From assembly GCA_964622255.1 (NCBI GenBank), contig CAZUPK010000077.1:1-13737 (forward strand): 13,737 bases of DNA, given 5' to 3'. Positions 6,442-12,788 of the stretch are shown here, in pieces (position 1 is the first letter of the stretch; every line of letters starts with the position of its first letter). Source of the DNA: SZUA-1377 sp964622255 (lineage in GTDB: Bacteria > Campylobacterota > Campylobacteria > Campylobacterales > QNZT01). A program made the position numbers and the translations under genes. Below the pieces are notes generated by a model. It did no database searches and was not told the origin of the DNA. It saw only the letters and a list, made by a program, of their open reading frames with translations.

Positions 6442-7743
6442 GTGCAAAATAGATTATCAACCATTTTAGAACTTTTAAAGACCAACAACATCTTTTTAAC
6501 CGGTGGTGCTGGAACAGGAAAGAGCTTTCTTACAAATCAAATAGTAAAAGAATATATACTGAAAAAAAAGAATGTAGTAACTTTAGGAAGCACCGGTATA
6601 AGTGCCATAAATGTAGCAGGACAAACGATACATAGCTTTTTTATCTTCGGTATCAGTTCAAACTTTGATGAACTTAAAGTTAATGATAGATATAAACAAT
6701 CAAGGCTAAAAAAGCTTTATAAGATACTTTCGAAACTTGATCTTTTGGTCATAGATGAAATAAGTATGGTTAGTGCATCTATGATGGATATGATACTCTA
6801 TCGTTTAAGAAGTGGCAGATTTAAAGGGCGACTTTTGGTGGTAGGAGACTTTTTTCAACTTCCCCCCATCATAAAACAAAATTCAAATTCTATCTTTGGC
6901 GATACTATATATGCTTTTGAAAGTAGTGCTTGGGAATATTTTGATTTTATAAATGTAGAACTTATAGAGGTTAAAAGAACAAGTGATAAAAAGTTTATGG
7001 ATATATTAAACTCCATAAGAATTGGTAAGGTAACAAGTGAAGTAAAGAGATATCTACTTGCTTTAAAAGATGAGCCAAAAAAGTTAAAAGAACCATCTAT
7101 CCTTTTTGGAAGAAACTATGAAGCTACAAAATTAAACAACCAAATGTTAAATTCACTCCCTCAAAAAAAGGTTGTATTAGATAGTATAAAAAACAAAAAG
7201 GATAAAAAACTTAAGTGTAAAAGAGTTCAAAGTTGGATAAACTCTTTGCCTATAGAAGATAACTTAGTTTTAAAAGAGGGAGCAAAAGTTCTTTTTACCA
7301 CTAACAAATGGGGAACTTATCACAATGGACAAAGAGGGATAGTTGAATATATAGATGAAGATAGCATCATAGTTTCAGACTTAAAAACAGGGAAACTTAT
7401 AAAAGTTGAAAGATATGAGTTTGAACTTACTCAAAGTATAATTAATGGTGATGAAGTAAAGAGTGAAGTTTTATACTCACTAAAACAGTTTCCTTTAAGG
7501 CTCTGTTATGCCATAACTATACACAAATCTCAAGGAATGAGCATAGATGAGTTAGTTTGCAATGTTGAGCATATCTTTGCAACAAGTCAGTTCTATGTAG
7601 CCCTTTCAAGATCATCAAATCCAAAAGCTTTAAAGATAGAATTTAACAGAGCATATTTTGATAGATATATAGAACAAACCATAAGAGTGAGCGAAGATGT
7701 CAAAAACTTCTATAAAAATAAAAAGCTTTTGAAGATAAAATAA
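6442..7743 (+). CDS. PIF1/RecD-like superfamily 1B DNA helicase
   Basis: A 433-residue ATP-dependent helicase, presumed 5'-3'. Walker A is GGAGTGKS at 21-28; Walker B VIDEISMV at 103-110 (DE pair); motif III GDFFQLPPI at 135-143. The LIEVKRT and LNSIRIGK segments that follow are typical of PIF1-family proteins. The C-terminal half has the UvrD/RecD-like motif AITIHKSQGMS and motif VI YVALSRSSNP with the arginine finger. The protein is short, with no extra nuclease or C-terminal domains, like many bacterial PIF1-like helicases that act on replication forks, R-loops or G-quadruplexes. The start is GTG at 6442, 6 bases behind AAAGG. It is a single gene with no operon partners, its specific substrate is unknown, and it is not clearly linked to the pseudopilin genes. 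Confidence 0.9.
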   Translation: MQNRLSTILELLKTNNIFLTGGAGTGKSFLTNQIVKEYILKKKNVVTLGSTGISAINVAGQTIHSFFIFGISSNFDELKVNDRYKQSRLKKLYKILSKLDLLVIDEISMVSASMMDMILYRLRSGRFKGRLLVVGDFFQLPPIIKQNSNSIFGDTIYAFESSAWEYFDFINVELIEVKRTSDKKFMDILNSIRIGKVTSEVKRYLLALKDEPKKLKEPSILFGRNYEATKLNNQMLNSLPQKKVVLDSIKNKKDKKLKCKRVQSWINSLPIEDNLVLKEGAKVLFTTNKWGTYHNGQRGIVEYIDEDSIIVSDLKTGKLIKVERYEFELTQSIINGDEVKSEVLYSLKQFPLRLCYAITIHKSQGMSIDELVCNVEHIFATSQFYVALSRSSNPKALKIEFNRAYFDRYIEQTIRVSEDVKNFYKNKKLLKIK

Positions 7744-7744
7744 A

Positions 7745-7774
7745 GGAGATTAAGCCCATCGGACTATAATCTCC
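7745..7774. terminator. Perfect 8-base inverted repeat just after the helicase gene
   Basis: GGAGATTA (7745-7752) pairs with TAATCTCC (7767-7774) around a 14-base loop. It starts one base after the helicase stop, so it could end that transcript. However, no T-run follows on the plus strand, whereas TTTATTTTAT follows on the minus strand. A terminator role is therefore plausible but not secure. Confidence 0.4.
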
Positions 7775-7936
7775 CAAAATTTCAAAAGGAGTGTTTGAAT
7801 GAACTTTGTTTACTTTGAAAGTATATGCTAAAAGAGTAAACATAGAGTAAATATTTTTTCTTACAACTATACTTATATACTTACAACTCGAACAACTCAA
7901 AAAGTAAGGCTTTCGAGTTTAATATCCAATGAGAGG

Positions 7937-8122
7937 TCAAAGAACAATTCTAACACCAAATACCAATTGATTGACATTTTTATTTTTCAAAAACAATACA
8001 CTTTATACTCAAGTGAGATATTTAACTCTTAGAAGTAGGGAAATATCAGTCATATACTCGCCATCTCCTACTCTGATGGCATCATAGTAAATACTCAAAA
8101 AATTAGCAATATCTTTTTCAAC
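7937..8122 (-). pseudogene. Decayed open-frame relic, possibly the C-terminal end of an outer-membrane barrel protein
   Basis: One minus-strand frame reads through about 60 codons from 8122 to a stop at 7937, with two in-frame stops in the middle. Its upstream part contains YYDAIRVGDGEYMTDISL and RVKYL. The end is NQLVFGVRIVL, alternating hydrophobic residues as in the last strand of bacterial beta-barrels. No start codon or ribosome-binding site belongs to it, and it begins right next to the IS605-type hairpin at 8127-8146. I read it as the tail of a gene cut by that element and then decayed. The protein family is a guess from the pattern only. Confidence 0.25.
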
Positions 8123-8126
8123 TCAT

Positions 8127-8146
8127 CCCCGTCTTAGAAAACGGGG
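8127..8146 (-). mobile_element. IS200/IS605 (TnpB-type) right-end-like hairpin, solitary
   Basis: CCCCGT-CTTAGAAA-ACGGGG forms a perfect 6-base GC-rich stem. Read on the minus strand it is AAAGCCCCGT, loop, ACGGGGATGAG, the form typical of the right end of TnpB-carrying IS605 elements, where the guide RNA (reRNA/omega RNA) scaffold ends. No tnpB is attached: the HU gene lies 90 bases upstream in that orientation. A plain terminator is an alternative, but neither strand has a good T-run after the stem. The second hairpin at 12003-12023 shares the preceding ATAAAGCCC and orientation. Confidence 0.5.
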
Positions 8147-8235
8147 CTTTATCGAAAAGATTGTGATAAAACAAAACTACAACAAAAAACTCAAATCATT
8201 GGGAAAGTTTAATCACTTAAAATATTTAAATAGCT

Positions 8236-8517
8236 TCACCGTTTTCCAGCTACTGCATCTTTAAGTTGTTTACCAACTTTAAACTTAACAGCTGTTGTTG
8301 CAGGAACATCTACAATTTTACCAGTTCCGGGAACTCTTGCAGTTCTTGCAGCTCTTGCAACAGTCGAGAAAGAACCAAACCCTATAAAGCTAACACTCTT
8401 ACCAGCTTTTAAAACTTCCGTGATGGTTTCTATTGTCGCATTGATAACTGCATTTACATCCTTTTTTGAAAGACCAGCTTTATTTGCCACTGCCTCTGTT
8501 AATTCTGCTTTTCTCAT
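8236..8517 (-). CDS. hup: HU-family nucleoid DNA-binding protein
   Basis: A 93-residue histone-like protein, matching the family length of about 90. It begins MRKAELTEAVANKAGLSKKD, carries the HU signature around IGFGSFSTVARAARTAR (DNA-binding arm start), then VPGTGKIV and the C-terminal KFKVGKQLKDAV. It forms dimers that bend and compact DNA. The frame is open further upstream, but the ATG at 8517 is chosen because AAAGGA lies 8 bases before it and it gives the standard HU N-terminus. It is monocistronic with its own TATGAT promoter. No clear terminator was seen before the IS605-like hairpin. Confidence 0.97.
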   Translation of the reverse strand: MRKAELTEAVANKAGLSKKDVNAVINATIETITEVLKAGKSVSFIGFGSFSTVARAARTARVPGTGKIVDVPATTAVKFKVGKQLKDAVAGKR

Positions 8518-8547
8518 TTTAGTATCCTTTATGCCGAATTTTGAAAA

Positions 8548-8553
8548 ATCATA
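8548..8553 (-). promoter_or_regulatory. Predicted -10 box of the HU gene
   Basis: GTGTATGAT on the minus strand lies about 30 bases upstream of the HU start codon. It is preceded by long A and T tracts (about 8555-8602), a common feature of strong Campylobacterota promoters. A second TATAAT on the same strand at 8717-8722 could give a long-leader transcript. Confidence 0.5.
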
Positions 8554-8635
8554 CACTTTTTTTCTTAAAAAAAAACTTTTTTTACCTCTTTTTTAAAAAA
8601 AACCGATATGTGTAGTAACGCAACCTCTTGACTAT

Positions 8636-8663
8636 GGCACAAAATAACTTTTATCATTGTGCC
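8636..8663. repeat. Inverted repeat GGCACAA ... TTGTGCC upstream of HU
   Basis: GGCACAA (8636-8642) and TTGTGCC (8657-8663) are perfect complements separated by 14 AT-rich bases. It lies in the 250-base gap between HU and the IS5 relic. It could be an operator, an RNA hairpin in a long HU leader, or a piece of a mobile element end. No T-run follows on either strand. Confidence 0.4.
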
Positions 8664-8764
8664 TTATCTATGAACAAATTTGTAAAATTATGAGTATAAG
8701 ATACTATTGAACTTATATTATACCAAATAGATTAGTATAGTTTACATTTGATTTGTCCTTTATT

Positions 8765-8781
8765 AGACTTCTTGCAAAACT
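8765..8781. repeat. IS5-type left terminal inverted repeat
   Basis: AGACTTCTTGCAAAACT lies 22 bases before the transposase start. Repeats of the form AGAC-TTGCAAAA are characteristic of IS5-family (IS427-like) element ends. Its partner is not intact; only AGTTTTGC at 9303-9310 matches the inner half in inverse orientation. Confidence 0.6.
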
Positions 8782-8791
8782 AAAAAAATGA

Positions 8792-8797
8792 TATAAT
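8792..8797 (+). promoter_or_regulatory. -10 box of the IS5 transposase relic
   Basis: GATATAATAT lies 7 bases before the ORF A start and next to the terminal repeat, as usual for IS promoters. TTGCAA inside the repeat lies upstream but at a short 13-base spacing. Confidence 0.4.
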
Positions 8798-8803
8798 ATC
8801 AGT

Positions 8804-8956
8804 ATGAGAAAAATAGATAAATTTGAAAAAGTAAATGATGAAAATTTTAAAAGAGTAGTTGGTGTAAAAAGAGCAAGATTTGAAGCGATGGTAAAAGAGT
8901 ATAAAAAAGCAGAAGAAAAGAGAAAGAAAGGGCATAAAAGGAGGGAGGAAGCCTAA
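8804..8956 (+). pseudogene. IS5-family transposase, ORF A (N-terminal part)
   Basis: ATG 8804 to TAA 8956 encodes 50 residues starting MRKIDKFEKVNDENFKRVVG and containing RARFEAMVKEYKKAEEKRKK. This is the basic, helical N-terminus of IS5 (IS427-like) transposases. It is too short for standard ORF thresholds. The continuation lies in the +1 frame from about 8940 (GGRKPKLCEEDRVLFML). The overlap contains AGG-AGG, a codon pair known to favour +1 slippage. Whether this was programmed frameshifting or a simple indel in a dying element cannot be told here. Confidence 0.65.
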
Positions 8957-9185
8957 ATTATGTGAAGAAGATAGAGTGCTTTTTATGCTGGAATATTATC
9001 GAGAGTATAGGACACTATATCATATGGGAATAGACTATGGAATCAGTAAAGGACAAACATCAAAATTGGTAAGAAATGTAGAGAATGTATCAATAAAATC
9101 GGGTTGTAAGGGTTCTGATGTATCTTTGAGAAAGTCTTTATATGATAAAATATTACTTGCTAATATGGTTTTTGTCCTTTTTTAG
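8940..9185 (+). pseudogene. IS5-family transposase, ORF B fragment (helix-turn-helix part, no catalytic domain)
   Basis: The frame opens with GGRKPKLCEEDRVLFML and continues LEYYREYRTLYHMGIDYGIS and LVRNVENVSIKSG, the conserved helix-turn-helix domain found before the DDE domain in IS5 transposases. After about residue 50 (position 9105) the sequence no longer resembles the family and stops at 9185. The three catalytic acidic residues are therefore absent. The ATG at 8976 is only an internal methionine. Confidence 0.65.
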
Positions 9186-9222
9186 ATGTAGAAATCTTGG
9201 ATAAATTATACCTACTTGTTTT

Positions 9223-9260
9223 AGTATCCTTTGATACTTCAAGTGGTCACCATATTGGTG
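9223..9260. repeat. Two adjacent small hairpins between the IS5 relic and ftsK
   Basis: AGTATC-CTTT-GATACT (9223-9238) and CACCA-TAT-TGGTG (9248-9260) are perfect stems. They are followed by CCC-CATT-GGG (9268-9277). The stretch is less AT-rich than its surroundings, and several frames are open through it on both strands, so it may be debris of a mobile element or gene. Confidence 0.45.
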
Positions 9261-9310
9261 TACTCTTCCCCATTGGGATTGAATGCTGATATTGCTTAAA
9301 ATAGTTTTGC

Positions 9311-9316
9311 TATAAT
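9311..9316 (+). promoter_or_regulatory. Predicted -10 box of ftsK
   Basis: TTTTGCTATAAT lies 36 bases upstream of the ftsK start, with AAGGA (9338-9342) as ribosome-binding site 9 bases before the TTG. TTGCTT at 9292-9297 is a possible but closely spaced -35. Confidence 0.55.
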
Positions 9317-9351
9317 TATCAAAAATTTTACTTTTCTAAGGATTTGTAGCT

Positions 9352-11604
9352 TTGAAAGAATTAACTTTTGCCTTAAGTGTTTTTGTTTTACTTTTTATGG
9401 GTATCTCTACACTTTTTATAGATCTTCCGGCTGTTGGAAAACTTGGTTCATCTTTAGGAACCATAAACCGTAACTTTTTTGGAGTTGTAGGCTATATTTA
9501 CCCATTTTTACTACTTATTCCGTCATATAAAATATATAAAGATGAATTTGAAGATATAGAAAATGGTTATATTTTTACACTTGGAGCCATTCTTTTTATC
9601 TTAGCTATTTTAACTCTTCAAGGTATGTTTTTTGATACAAAGAAGGCTGGAATAATAGGTGATTTTTTATATAGAGCTTTTAACGACTATATAGGGGCTT
9701 TTGGAACCTTTTTACTAGTAGTTATACTCCTTTTTCTATCAAATTATATTTTATTTGAATTCTCTTTTGATAACTTGATTGATAAAGCTTACAGTGTTAA
9801 AACAAATCTGAAAAAAATATCTCTTCCCCAAATAACACTAAATAAAACATATACAGAAGAACTATATGATTTGCCACTAGAAAATGAACCTGAACCTAAA
9901 CAAATAAACCCCACTATAAAAAAGGATGAGGATATTATAGATGTTCCTATCGATGAAATAGAGGAAAATTTGAAAAAAACAATAAACATTCAAACAAAGG
10001 AGAAAAAAACTGATAGTGACGAGGACAATCATAAAAAAGACGAAGTTAGTGAGAGTCACTCAAATGTGAAGATAGTAAGAGAGTTAACAGAAAATAAAAA
10101 ATTTCTTTCACAAATAGAAACTGGAAAATATGTAGCTAAATCAAAAAATTTTAAACCTCCTAGGTTAGAATTTCTAAATGCTCCTCCAAAAAAGAAAAAA
10201 CATATAGATGAAGCTGAGATAGATCAAAAAATAGAAAATCTTTTAAGTAAACTAAGACACTTTAAGATAGAAGGTGATGTTGTTGCAACTTACTCAGGTC
10301 CTATAGTTACAACTTTTGAGTTTAGACCTGCTGCAAATATCAAGGTTTCAAAGATACTAACTCTTCAAGATGACTTAGCTATGGCACTAAAAGCAAAAAC
10401 AATTCGTATTCAAGCTCCAATCCCCGGAAAAGATGTTGTAGGTATAGAAATACCAAATAACGAAAGTGAAACTATCTATTTAAGAGAGATACTGGATACT
10501 AAACTTTTTAAAACTGCATCATCTCCCCTTACTATGGTTGTAGGAAAAGACATAGTGGGAAATCCTTTTATAACAGATCTAAAAAAACTTCCCCACCTAC
10601 TTATAGCAGGAACAACCGGAAGTGGTAAAAGTGTAGGTATAAATGCTATGCTAGTATCCTTGCTTTATAAAAATTCTCCAGATGATTTAAAGTTTTTAAT
10701 GATAGATCCAAAGATGTTAGAGTTTTCTATCTACAATGATATACCTCACCTTTTAACTCCGGTTATAACTCAAGCAAAACAGGCTATTATGGCTTTGGCA
10801 AATATGGTTGTGGAGATGGAAAGAAGATATAAATTGATGGCAAAAACAAAGACAAAAAATATTGTAAACTACAACGAAAAAGCAAAAAAAGATGGATATG
10901 AACCTTTTCCTTACATAGTAGTTATCATAGATGAGTTAGCTGATCTTATGATGACAAGTGGAAAAGATGTTGAATTTTACATAGCAAGACTAGCTCAAAT
11001 GGCAAGAGCTAGTGGTATCCATCTTATCGTTGCAACTCAAAGACCAAGTGTAGATGTTGTAACAGGACTTATAAAAGCAAATCTTCCAAGTCGTATGAGT
11101 TTCAAAGTGGGACAAAAGATAGACTCAAAGGTTATACTTGATAGCACCGGAGCAGATAGTCTTTTGGGTAAAGGTGATATGCTATTTACACCTCCTGGAA
11201 CTAGCTCTCTTGTAAGACTTCACGCACCGTTTGTAACAGAGGAGGAGATAGAAAGGATAGTTGAATTTTTAAAAGCCCAAAGAAAAGTTCAGTATGATGA
11301 AAGCTATCTAAGTGAGCCAAATCCAAGTGGTAGCAGTGCCGTAACTTCAGCTCCAAGTGGAACAAACAGTGAAAGTAGTAATGAGTTTGATGAGCTATTT
11401 GATGAAGCAAAAAATATAGTTTTAACAGATAAAAAGACCTCTATAAGCTACATACAAAGAAAACTGCAAATAGGTTATAACCGTTCAGCTAGGATAATAG
11501 AGCAACTAGAGATGGCAGGAATCATCTCAGCACCAAATCATAAAGGACAAAGGGAGATATTAGTATGTCAGTCCTCAAAAACTGAACAAGAAAAAACAGA
11601 TTAA
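9352..11604 (+). CDS. ftsK: DNA translocase FtsK
   Basis: A 750-residue septal DNA pump that moves chromosome ends to the dif site and activates Xer recombination during division. Four membrane segments are visible near residues 4-23, 42-57, 73-90 and 113-134. An acidic/lysine-rich linker follows (about 150-270), shorter than in E. coli. The motor domain has Walker A AGTTGSGKSVGIN near 419-431 and Walker B VVIIDELADLMM near 523-534, plus the ATQRPSVDVVTG segment. The last part (about 678-740) is the winged-helix gamma domain that reads KOPS-type polar sequences (NRSARIIEQLEMAGIISAPN). The start is TTG at 9352, supported by AAGGA at 9 bases. It stands alone with its own TATAAT. It is intact and of normal length for Campylobacterota. 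Confidence 0.96.
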   Translation: MKELTFALSVFVLLFMGISTLFIDLPAVGKLGSSLGTINRNFFGVVGYIYPFLLLIPSYKIYKDEFEDIENGYIFTLGAILFILAILTLQGMFFDTKKAGIIGDFLYRAFNDYIGAFGTFLLVVILLFLSNYILFEFSFDNLIDKAYSVKTNLKKISLPQITLNKTYTEELYDLPLENEPEPKQINPTIKKDEDIIDVPIDEIEENLKKTINIQTKEKKTDSDEDNHKKDEVSESHSNVKIVRELTENKKFLSQIETGKYVAKSKNFKPPRLEFLNAPPKKKKHIDEAEIDQKIENLLSKLRHFKIEGDVVATYSGPIVTTFEFRPAANIKVSKILTLQDDLAMALKAKTIRIQAPIPGKDVVGIEIPNNESETIYLREILDTKLFKTASSPLTMVVGKDIVGNPFITDLKKLPHLLIAGTTGSGKSVGINAMLVSLLYKNSPDDLKFLMIDPKMLEFSIYNDIPHLLTPVITQAKQAIMALANMVVEMERRYKLMAKTKTKNIVNYNEKAKKDGYEPFPYIVVIIDELADLMMTSGKDVEFYIARLAQMARASGIHLIVATQRPSVDVVTGLIKANLPSRMSFKVGQKIDSKVILDSTGADSLLGKGDMLFTPPGTSSLVRLHAPFVTEEEIERIVEFLKAQRKVQYDESYLSEPNPSGSSAVTSAPSGTNSESSNEFDELFDEAKNIVLTDKKTSISYIQRKLQIGYNRSARIIEQLEMAGIISAPNHKGQREILVCQSSKTEQEKTD

Positions 11605-11612
11605 ATTCTTAT

Positions 11613-11687
11613 ATGATAAGATATAAAAGAAAAGAGATGGTAAAAGAGGAGCTTCTTAAGCTACAAATTGTGTCTTTATCTCTTTAA
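11613..11687 (+). other. Short open frame after ftsK, 24 codons, doubtful
   Basis: ATG 11613 to TAA 11687 encodes a basic helical peptide containing RYKRKEMVKEELLKLQ, which resembles the extreme N-terminus of PPK2-type polyphosphate kinases. No ribosome-binding site stands out and the frame ends at once. It may be a gene-start relic or chance. The same stretch contains AGCTT-CTT-AAGCT (11650-11662) within an AAAGAGAT ... ATCTCTTT repeat, which may be an ftsK terminator. Confidence 0.2.
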
Positions 11688-11751
11688 TATTTTACTTTCA
11701 TCCATTTTTTTGCTATTATTTCGCATAGATAGGCTATATTGTTAGATAGAG

Positions 11752-11905
11752 TCAAAATGTTTTAAGAGTAAAATCGATACCCACAATTTTACCCGATGTA
11801 ATATCTTCTATGAAGTGCTATACAATGGTTACAGACTGTTCCTACAATATCAACTCTAATTTCTCTTTTGGTCTTTGACTTGTTTGTATCTTTCATATCT
11901 TTCAT
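11752..11905 (-). pseudogene. tnpB: TnpB (IS605-family RNA-guided nuclease) relic with a large internal deletion
   Basis: ATG 11905 begins a 38-residue frame that contains KTKREIRVDIVGTVCNHC and ALHRRYY, the conserved N-terminal region of TnpB. The frame then stops at 11791-11789. In the adjacent frame the sequence continues ITSGKIVGIDFTLKTF and stops at 11754-11752. G-I-D-F-x-L-K-T-F is the TnpB RuvC-I motif with its catalytic aspartate. So the N-terminus has been joined to RuvC-I across a deletion of roughly 100 residues, and RuvC-II, the zinc finger and RuvC-III are missing. It cannot be a working nuclease. A TATAAT (minus strand, 11913-11918) lies just before the ATG. Confidence 0.7.
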
Positions 11906-11949
11906 ATAAAGTATTATAACATAATTTTGAATATAATATAAGCATTATC

Positions 11950-11990
11950 AGAAAGTTCTCAAGGAAGATAAACTCTCTATCGAACTTTCT
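11950..11990. repeat. Perfect 9-base inverted repeat AGAAAGTTC ... GAACTTTCT
   Basis: AGAAAGTTC (11950-11958) and GAACTTTCT (11982-11990) are exact complements, 23 bases apart. The repeat sits between the IS605-type end and the TnpB relic, where a left-end hairpin of the tnpB element would be expected. That identification is inference. Confidence 0.45.
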
Positions 11991-12002
11991 ATTGCCTTAT
12001 AT

Positions 12003-12023
12003 CCCTATGGCTAAAGCCGAGGG
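12003..12023 (-). mobile_element. Second IS200/IS605 (TnpB-type) right-end-like hairpin
   Basis: On the minus strand AAAGCCCTCGGCTTTAGCC then ATAGGGATATAAGG forms a stem CCCT/AGGG enclosing GGC-TTTA-GCC. The CGGCTTTAGCC hairpin is the classical right-end signature of TnpB-type IS605 elements. The TnpB relic lies on the wrong (downstream) side to own this end, so it belongs to another copy. It directly abuts the broken gene at 12026-12241. Confidence 0.55.
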
Positions 12024-12025
12024 CT

Positions 12026-12241
12026 TTATGGCAAGGCTTGGTAAGGTAAAAAGGCTTCTTCATAACTTTTTTGGGCTAACTTGGCACCTTGATCTTGAGC
12101 TTATGTGATTTTGTTTGAAAAGATAGAGTTGCATTTTAGTTTGGAATATTTTGAGATCATCTTTTCATAGTTTTTTAAAGTCCCTTCAAACTCATCACAA
12201 GAATTTTTTTCAATAGTTTCAATAGTATAGATAGAGATCAC
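12026..12241 (-). pseudogene. Broken small gene downstream of thiE, unknown function
   Basis: GTG 12241, overlapping the thiE end by 23 bases and preceded by AGGGTGG, opens a 46-residue frame containing CDEFEGTLKNYEKMISKYSK and ending NKIT at a TAA (12103-12101). The same frame then continues with AQDQGAKLAQKSYEEAF and reaches a second stop at 12028-12026, right at the IS605-type end. The composition on both sides of the TAA is protein-like and in one frame, so I read it as a single gene with a nonsense mutation whose 3' end was cut by the mobile element. Alternatively the 46-residue product is complete. I do not recognise the family. It would have been the third gene of the accD-thiE operon. 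Confidence 0.45.
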
Positions 12242-12788
12242 TACCAACCACCCTATACTCTGCAAAATCTATCTCATCTTTTACCTTTACTCCACCGATA
12301 ATGGCTACTGGATGAGTTGAAAGTTTTGAAAGCTTTTCTACATATGAACCTAAAACCCCCTTTATATCTTTTTTAGTAGAAGTGTCTCTATATGCTCCTA
12401 AACCTATATAGTCTATATCCAAAGAGTTTGCTATCTCTATCTCCTCTTTGTTGTGAGTAGAAAGTCCTAGTATCTTTTTGCCTATTTGCTCTCTTACTTT
12501 TTTAACTGCTTTTTTACTATCAAAATCAAAAGTTTTTAAATCCTCTTGTCCAAGATGAACTCCATTACAAAAAAGGGCTAACTCAACACTATCATTTACT
12601 AAAAGTATCCCTTTCCAAAGTTGTTTTAGTTTTATGAGGTTTTTTATCTTTGTATCTATATCGCTAACTTTATCTCTATACTGGATAATTTTAGCATCAA
12701 GCTTTTTACAAACCTTGACAAACTCTTCGATACTTTTTTGATATTTTTGATTTAACTCAAAATCAAAAAGTGCATAAAGCTTACTCAA
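12219..12788 (-). CDS. thiE: Thiamine-phosphate synthase family protein (ThiE/TenI-like)
   Basis: A 189-residue TIM-barrel protein of the family that joins HMP-pyrophosphate and thiazole phosphate to thiamine phosphate. Visible family positions: QYRDK at 36-40 (the arginine that binds HMP-PP), LLVND at 62-66 (metal aspartate), GVHLGQED at 76-83, GLSTHN at 108-113, DYIGLGAYRDTSTKK at 126-140 (catalytic-loop lysine) and the phosphate-binding AIIGGV at 162-167. These argue for a true ThiE rather than a TenI relative, though it is slightly short (about 205-220 is usual) and no other thi genes are near. The start is TTG 12788, overlapping the accD end by 8 bases, so it is translationally coupled to accD. 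Confidence 0.85.
   Translation of the reverse strand: MSKLYALFDFELNQKYQKSIEEFVKVCKKLDAKIIQYRDKVSDIDTKIKNLIKLKQLWKGILLVNDSVELALFCNGVHLGQEDLKTFDFDSKKAVKKVREQIGKKILGLSTHNKEEIEIANSLDIDYIGLGAYRDTSTKKDIKGVLGSYVEKLSKLSTHPVAIIGGVKVKDEIDFAEYRVVGSDLYLYY

Larger units (their letters stand above)
8765..9185 (+). mobile_element. Truncated IS5-family insertion sequence
   Basis: The element keeps a left terminal repeat (8765-8781), a TATAAT promoter (8792-8797) and the 5' part of the transposase in two frames. The DDE catalytic region (about the last 150 residues expected) and the right end are gone. Homology to the IS5 family becomes unrecognisable near 9110. It cannot move by itself. Confidence 0.65.

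Noticed and set aside
7799..7831. Ten-codon frame (MNFVYFESIC) behind a good AAAAGGAG site
   Set aside because: The ribosome-binding site is striking, but the product is tiny and unsupported; it may be the start of a lost gene.
7700..7900. Minus-strand open frame of 66 codons overlapping the helicase end
   Set aside because: It runs through the helicase 3' end and the inverted repeat after it, has no ribosome-binding site and no recognisable motif.
9221..9290. Possible 5S rRNA fragment, from shared TTAGTATC and GGTGTA...CTCTTC strings in reverse
   Set aside because: Spacing and order do not match a 5S gene and no complete helix set is present; most likely coincidence.
11201..11410. Minus-strand open frame of 69 codons inside ftsK
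   Set aside because: Antisense shadow of the conserved FtsK motor region and linker; His/Leu-rich composition.
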